This document shows positions 6,304-8,909 of a stretch of 8,909 nt of DNA, piece after piece (position 1 is the first letter of the stretch; each line of letters opens with the position of its first letter). The stretch lies in the NCBI GenBank assembly GCA_052143895.1, contig JBKQRT010000286.1:1-8909 (forward strand). The letters run 5' to 3'. This DNA is from Bog-756 sp052143895 (GTDB taxonomy: Bacteria; Actinomycetota; Acidimicrobiia; Acidimicrobiales; RAAP-2). The translations under genes and the position numbers were made by a program. Under the pieces are notes generated by a model, which did no database searches, was not told where the DNA came from, and saw only the letters and a program-made list of their open reading frames with translations.

Positions 6304-6870
6304 ATGCCAGATGTGATTGACGGTGGATATGACACGCCCGAGGGACGGCGCAAGCTGTTCGTGAGCCAGAGGCCGGACGAAAGCGACGACGCATTCACCA
6401 CACGAATGATGGCATTCATGCTCGCCATGGAGAATGGCCAGACCCTCGACGTGGTGCTGGCGAGCGGCCCCGCTGACTGGGAAGTGCTCCCGAGTGATCG
6501 GTGGGTAGAAGCTCGGAACCGAACTCACTCGAAGTTGCGGTTGAGAGTCACCGCCAATGGTGGCTCCCTCGGTCATCTGGTTGTCGAGTCGGGAGACGAA
6601 CAGATTGCTGATGCATGGGGAGACCTTCTGGACGATGGGGTCTACCTTCCCCGTGCAGAGGATGGCCGGATCATCACCTGGCAAGCTGCGCTCTGGTCTC
6701 TGGCTCACCAGATCAGGGGGTTGGCGAGGAGTACGATGCCCGCTTCGAGCAAAGTGGGTTGGCCGTGGAGTGATTATCCCAGCGTCCCCTACCGGCATGT
6801 CACTTATGCCATACCCCGAGACCGCCCAGCGAAAGATCTCCGGCCGGAACCGGGGGTCATCGCAAGGTAA
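6304..6870 (+). CDS. Protein of unknown function, possibly a distant YaeQ-like relative
   Basis: ATG 6304 is chosen because GAGGAG (6291-6296) lies 7 nt upstream; a longer frame from 6181 would add 41 residues with no such support. The 188-residue protein is acidic in its middle, has no signal peptide or transmembrane segment, and is probably cytoplasmic. I do not recognise it with confidence. The order RPDESDDAFTTRMMAFMLA (about 22-40), DWEVLPSDRWVEARN (about 57-71), KLRLRV and DDGVYLP recalls YaeQ (RHPSE..., WIELG, then TIQDGVIWLS in E. coli), a PD-(D/E)XK-fold protein of similar size; that match is from memory and loose. The C-terminal Trp/Tyr/Pro-rich segment (SKVGWPWSDYPSVPYRH) does not fit YaeQ. 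It follows the propeller gene by 159 bp with no clear terminator between them. Confidence 0.8.
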   Translation: MPDVIDGGYDTPEGRRKLFVSQRPDESDDAFTTRMMAFMLAMENGQTLDVVLASGPADWEVLPSDRWVEARNRTHSKLRLRVTANGGSLGHLVVESGDEQIADAWGDLLDDGVYLPRAEDGRIITWQAALWSLAHQIRGLARSTMPASSKVGWPWSDYPSVPYRHVTYAIPRDRPAKDLRPEPGVIAR

Positions 6871-6878
6871 AGGGTGGC

Positions 6879-7083
6879 TCAGGTGATGCTCAGGGGAATG
6901 ATGGCCTGAACCGTCGTCATCGTCTTGACCTTCTTCTTGCCGTTGAGCGTGGTCACCGTCTCGGTCACCTGGACGATGATCGACGTCGTGCCCGGTGCCA
7001 GTTCGGCGGTGTTGGAGGCTTCAAGTCATCGAAGTCCGCTGCGGCCAGCCTTACCGTGACTCCCTGACAGCCCAGCGGGTACT
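6879..7083 (-). pseudogene. Frameshifted 3' remnant of a protein-coding gene
   Basis: On the minus strand, 6881-6879 is a TGA preceded by a frame that reads like a real C-terminus: NTAELAPGTTSIIVQV, then TETVTTLNGKKKVKTM, TTVQAIIPLSIT. Codons are strongly G/C-ending (gtc cag gtg acc gag acg gtg acc). Upstream that frame is broken by a TGA near 7031-7029, but the neighbouring frame continues with YPLGCQGVTVRLAAADFDDL (about 7083-7024). Together they look like one gene tail split by a frameshift around 7020-7028. The beta-rich, Thr/Val-rich sequence suggests an exported or surface protein; I do not recognise the family. No 5' part or start codon is present, so the gene is mostly deleted. It fills most of the gap between the unknown gene and DUF1918. 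Confidence 0.55.
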
Positions 7084-7169
7084 GCCGAGCATGGGTCAAA
7101 GGACCCTGCCGAATCGGGAGGCAACGGCATAGTCTCGACCTGTACATTGCGCTCTGGAGGTAGAACGGC

Positions 7170-7358
7170 ATGCATGCAAACAAAGGAGATCGGATCGTCG
7201 TTGAGTCGGCCACGGTCGATTCCGCAAGGCGAAGTGGCGAGATCCTGGAGGTGATGGGAGGGCCTGCCGGAGAGCACTACCGGGTTAGGTGGGACGACGG
7301 CCACGAAAGCGAGTTCTTCCCCGGACCGGACGCCAGGGTCGTTCAGTCTCCAGGCTGA
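7170..7358 (+). CDS. DUF1918 domain-containing protein
   Basis: This 62-residue protein is a close match to the small actinobacterial DUF1918 family. GDRIVVES (6-13) begins the barrel, followed by RRSGEILEVMG (20-30), then the signature YRVRWDDGHESEFFPGPDARV (37-57); the RWDDGH and FFPGPDA blocks are characteristic. The family resembles a small SH3-like barrel and has no established function. GGAGG at 7156-7160 lies 9 nt before ATG 7170, an excellent ribosome site. It is a single-gene unit: a relic lies upstream on the other strand and a terminator follows at once. No membrane segment, so cytoplasmic. Confidence 0.92.
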   Translation: MHANKGDRIVVESATVDSARRSGEILEVMGGPAGEHYRVRWDDGHESEFFPGPDARVVQSPG

Positions 7359-7360
7359 GC

Positions 7361-7407
7361 GGCGGATGCTCCTGAGGAGCCGGTTCGACGCCATCCTCCG
7401 CCTTTTT
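7361..7407 (+). terminator. Rho-independent terminator after the DUF1918 gene
   Basis: GGCGGA (7361-7366) pairs with TCCGCC (7397-7402), enclosing a perfect inner hairpin GCTCC-TGA-GGAGC, and TTTTT follows directly (7403-7407). It begins 3 nt after the DUF1918 stop. The branched interior is unusual, but outer stem plus T-run is the normal layout. Confidence 0.7.
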
Positions 7408-7744
7408 AGTCAAGGGGACCGACGGTGGCCGCCCCCTGTGTGAGCATTGCAACCAATCAGTTGGGATCCGAGCCCATGCACAGGTCACACCAGCGGGTGC
7501 GGAGTGTGTGTCAGCAGGAGGGGATCAGGACTCAAGCGCCGCCATGCCGCCCAGAAGGTAACCCTCGCCCCTGCCCCACATCGCTGCCGGCTCGGGGTGC
7601 GTTATCCGGGCCCCGTTGCTTGCTGGTCGCTAATTGACCTCAATCGGCACTTCGATGGCACGCTTTCGGCAGGGCTTGGCCCGTGGCCAACTCGCAGGCG
7701 GGGATGTGACTTCGACAAGCCTTACGGGGTGATACAACCATCCG
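7408..7744. other. 337-bp gene-free interval before the acetyltransferase gene
   Basis: Nothing here reads as a protein in any frame. A perfect hairpin TTGGCC-CGT-GGCCAA lies at 7676-7690 without a T-run, and a smaller one, CCAA-TCAG-TTGG, near 7451-7462. Close to the acetyltransferase start, TCGACA (7712-7717) and TACAAC (7733-7738) could be a promoter, but their 15-bp spacing is short. If used, transcription would begin almost at ATG 7745. Confidence 0.5.
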
Positions 7745-8335
7745 ATGGAAGAAGTAGAGGTTCTCTGGCTCACCGAAGCCGATCAGATCGCACAGGCCGT
7801 AGGCGTGGCCGCTCGATCGTTGCGGGACGGTCCAGACTCGATGGCTGTCTCAGACGATGTGCTCGTCCGCCTGGAGATGCTCTACAGCACGTTCGCAGGC
7901 TCTCTGGATGGTGCCAGGGTTGCCGGGGTCCGACGGGGAGATTGCGTACTTGGCGTTGCTTCCGCTGTCGAGCCCGGCCACTGCGTGGGAGCGAGACTGC
8001 CGCCAGAGATCAGGACCCTGGACGCTCCCTCGAAGGACGCCTCCGACGCTGATCGCTTTTTGCACTTTGGATCGACCCTCGCCGCACACGATCTGGATGA
8101 GCCCCACTGGCACGTCGGACCCGTCGGAGTAGAGCCGGGTTTTCAGTCAATGGGGATGGGCCGGGCGGCGATGAGGCTGTTGTGCGAGGAGTTCGACGAG
8201 CACTCCAGGGTTGCATGGTTGGAGACCGCCAAACCGGAGAACGTGCGGTTCTACATCGGCCTCGGATTCGAGGTCGTTGAGGAATCGCCGATGCTGACGG
8301 CGCACCTGTGGTTCATGCGCCGACAGCCTCAGTGA
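7745..8335 (+). CDS. GNAT-family N-acetyltransferase
   Basis: The 196-residue protein has the GCN5-related acetyltransferase core, which transfers acetyl from acetyl-CoA to an amine on a protein or small molecule. Motif A is HWHVGPVGVEPGFQSMGMGRAAM (121-143): a beta strand, then the pyrophosphate-binding Q-S-M-G-M-G loop at 134-139 and the following helix. Motif B is WLETAKPENVRFYIGLGFEVV (158-178), with the usual AKPENVRFY helix and GFEVV strand. The N-terminal half (LTEADQIAQAVGVAARSL) is the variable acceptor-binding part, and a loop at 86-104 is longer and charged. Start ATG 7745 has no strong Shine-Dalgarno; a weak -10-like TACAAC just upstream would allow a nearly leaderless mRNA. It stands alone; the substrate cannot be inferred from neighbours. 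Confidence 0.92.
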   Translation: MEEVEVLWLTEADQIAQAVGVAARSLRDGPDSMAVSDDVLVRLEMLYSTFAGSLDGARVAGVRRGDCVLGVASAVEPGHCVGARLPPEIRTLDAPSKDASDADRFLHFGSTLAAHDLDEPHWHVGPVGVEPGFQSMGMGRAAMRLLCEEFDEHSRVAWLETAKPENVRFYIGLGFEVVEESPMLTAHLWFMRRQPQ

Positions 8336-8405
8336 TTGTCCAATCAGGATTCGTTCGGCCGAACGGCGGGTGCCCCCTGTGCGTTCTCACCGAACCCCGC
8401 GATCT

Positions 8406-8474
8406 GCCGGGAGCGGGGCGATTATCGACCGTGGCTGATCGGCATCTTGGTGATGCCCCACGGCACGGTCGATA
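8406..8474. repeat. Dispersed intergenic repeat, copy 2, within a cruciform
   Basis: This copy carries the same 20-mer as 1344-1363 (here 8422-8441) with the matching GCCGGG/GGGCG lead-in. Here the fold is more complete: TATCGACCGTG (8423-8433) is the exact reverse complement of CACGGTCGATA (8464-8474), and between them sits the perfect hairpin GGCATC-TTGGT-GATGCC (8441-8457). An alternative pairing CCGTGG (8430-8435) with CCACGG (8458-8463) is possible. It ends 19 bp before the alpha/beta hydrolase start, so it may affect expression of that gene. Confidence 0.75.
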
Positions 8475-8480
8475 CCGTCG

Positions 8481-8493
8481 TAGCGTCTCTGCA
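8481..8493 (+). promoter_or_regulatory. Possible -10 box of a leaderless promoter
   Basis: TAGCGT (8481-8486) fits the actinobacterial TANNNT -10 pattern and ends 7 nt before the GTG at 8494, the spacing expected if the transcript starts at the start codon. No -35 match is visible at the standard distance; the right arm of the cruciform occupies that spacer. Confidence 0.3.
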
Positions 8494-8909
8494 GTGAGAG
8501 AGGTATCCAGCGTCGAAGTCAACGGCATTGAGTTGGCCTATACCGCTGCCGGGAATCCCGGACTGCCCCCAGTGGTACTGCTCCATGCTCTCGCCGAGGA
8601 CAAGTCGCACTGGGGAGCAGTAGTCGAGGCACTCATCCCCAACTACCGGACCTATGCAGTTGACCTGCGTGGGCACGGAGGAAGCTCCCAGCCAGGGCAC
8701 TACTCGTTGGAGTTGATGCGGTCAGACGTGCTGGGATTCCTTCGCACTCTCAACCTTGAAGAGGTGACCTTGATCGGACACTCCCTCGGCGCAGCGGTGG
8801 CATACCTGGTCGCAGAGGCCGAACCGGGACTGGTCAGGCAGCTGGTGCTGGAGGAACCACCGCCTCCTCTTCCAGCGACGCCGCCGAGAGTGGCGCCGAA
8901 CAAACCTTC
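8494..8909 (+). CDS. Alpha/beta hydrolase, 3'-truncated by window edge
   Basis: The frame stays open from GTG 8494 to the window end; 138 residues are visible. It shows the alpha/beta-hydrolase order: first strands VNGIELAYTAAG (9-20), VVLLHALAEDKSHWGAVV (27-44) with the oxyanion-loop HG replaced by HA, YAVDLRGHGGSSQP (54-67), and the nucleophile elbow LIGHSLGAAVAY (93-104) with catalytic Ser97. LVRQLVLEEPPPPLP (113-127) is the strand after the nucleophile. The catalytic acid and histidine lie beyond the window, so substrate class (ester, epoxide, haloalkane, lactone) cannot be told. GTG 8494 has no Shine-Dalgarno but a TANNNT box 7 nt upstream, suggesting a leaderless mRNA. The frame is also open back to a GTG at 8431, but that lies inside the intergenic repeat and is less likely. 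Confidence 0.9.
   Translation, partial: MREVSSVEVNGIELAYTAAGNPGLPPVVLLHALAEDKSHWGAVVEALIPNYRTYAVDLRGHGGSSQPGHYSLELMRSDVLGFLRTLNLEEVTLIGHSLGAAVAYLVAEAEPGLVRQLVLEEPPPPLPATPPRVAPNKP

Noticed and set aside
7371..7402. tRNA-like 3' end (GGTTCGA T-loop motif followed by ATCCTCCGCC), a possible integration site
   Set aside because: The T-stem does not pair beyond two bases and no other tRNA arms are present. The segment is better explained as the stem and T-run of the DUF1918 terminator; a GGTTCGA heptamer is expected by chance in a window this size.
7447..8052. 201-aa plus-strand frame overlapping the acetyltransferase start
   Set aside because: Arginine/cysteine-rich and unlike any family; the GNAT frame from 7745 carries clear motifs.
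1344..8441. The two 20-nt direct repeats as ends of a 7-kb composite or integrative element
   Set aside because: There is no integrase or transposase between them, the repeats have their own hairpins and flanking similarity, and the genes between them do not form a cargo set. A dispersed intergenic repeat is the simpler reading.
1..8909. CRISPR array, toxin-antitoxin pair or defence system
   Set aside because: No spaced direct repeats, no Cas-like or nuclease/toxin genes, and no small overlapping gene pair were found.

Overview
The window looks like a stretch of an actinobacterial chromosome. The DNA is GC-rich, codons end mostly in G or C, and it holds a deazaflavin (F420)-type nitroreductase-fold protein and a DUF1918 protein, both typical of Actinomycetota. 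Two membrane proteins share an arginine-rich N-terminal anchor that I associate, from memory only, with Acidimicrobiia-like genomes; this placement is tentative. No CRISPR array, defence island, biosynthetic cluster, phage module or rRNA/tRNA gene is visible.

Layout, left to right. (1) 3-851: the 3' portion of an IS110-family transposase, open to the window edge, in which one aspartate of the KTDxxDA catalytic motif reads as glycine. (2) 852-1418: no gene, but many hairpins and the first copy of an intergenic repeat. (3) 1419-3128: a minus-strand pair, a DDN-like deazaflavin oxidoreductase followed by a class A FAD monooxygenase, with a possible coding relic between them. (4) 3433-3792: a short YtrA-type GntR regulator on the minus strand. 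(5) 3828-6144: two plus-strand membrane proteins divergent from the regulator. The first ends in a SecD P1-head-like domain and the second is a YVTN-type beta-propeller; both begin with the same cytoplasmic anchor motif. A consensus -35/-10 promoter with a palindrome over its -10 lies between regulator and first gene. (6) 6304-6870: a protein I cannot identify firmly, with a very good ribosome binding site. (7) 6879-7083: a frameshifted 3' gene relic on the minus strand. (8) 7170-7358: DUF1918 protein followed by a terminator. (9) 7359-7744: no gene. (10) 7745-8335: a GNAT acetyltransferase. (11) 8406-8474: the second copy of the intergenic repeat, here part of a larger cruciform. (12) 8494 to the window end: the N-terminal part of an alpha/beta hydrolase, perhaps on a leaderless mRNA.

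How the genes fit together. The best-supported functional unit is the regulator plus divergent surface-protein pair: a GntR repressor likely acts on the palindrome over the -10 of the membrane-protein promoter. The oxidoreductase pair may be a small redox operon. The rest reads as a plastic accessory region: a damaged transposase, gene remnants, long empty gaps, and unrelated single genes. The most interesting items are the shared membrane-anchor module with swapped outer domains, the paired intergenic repeat, and the predicted operator.
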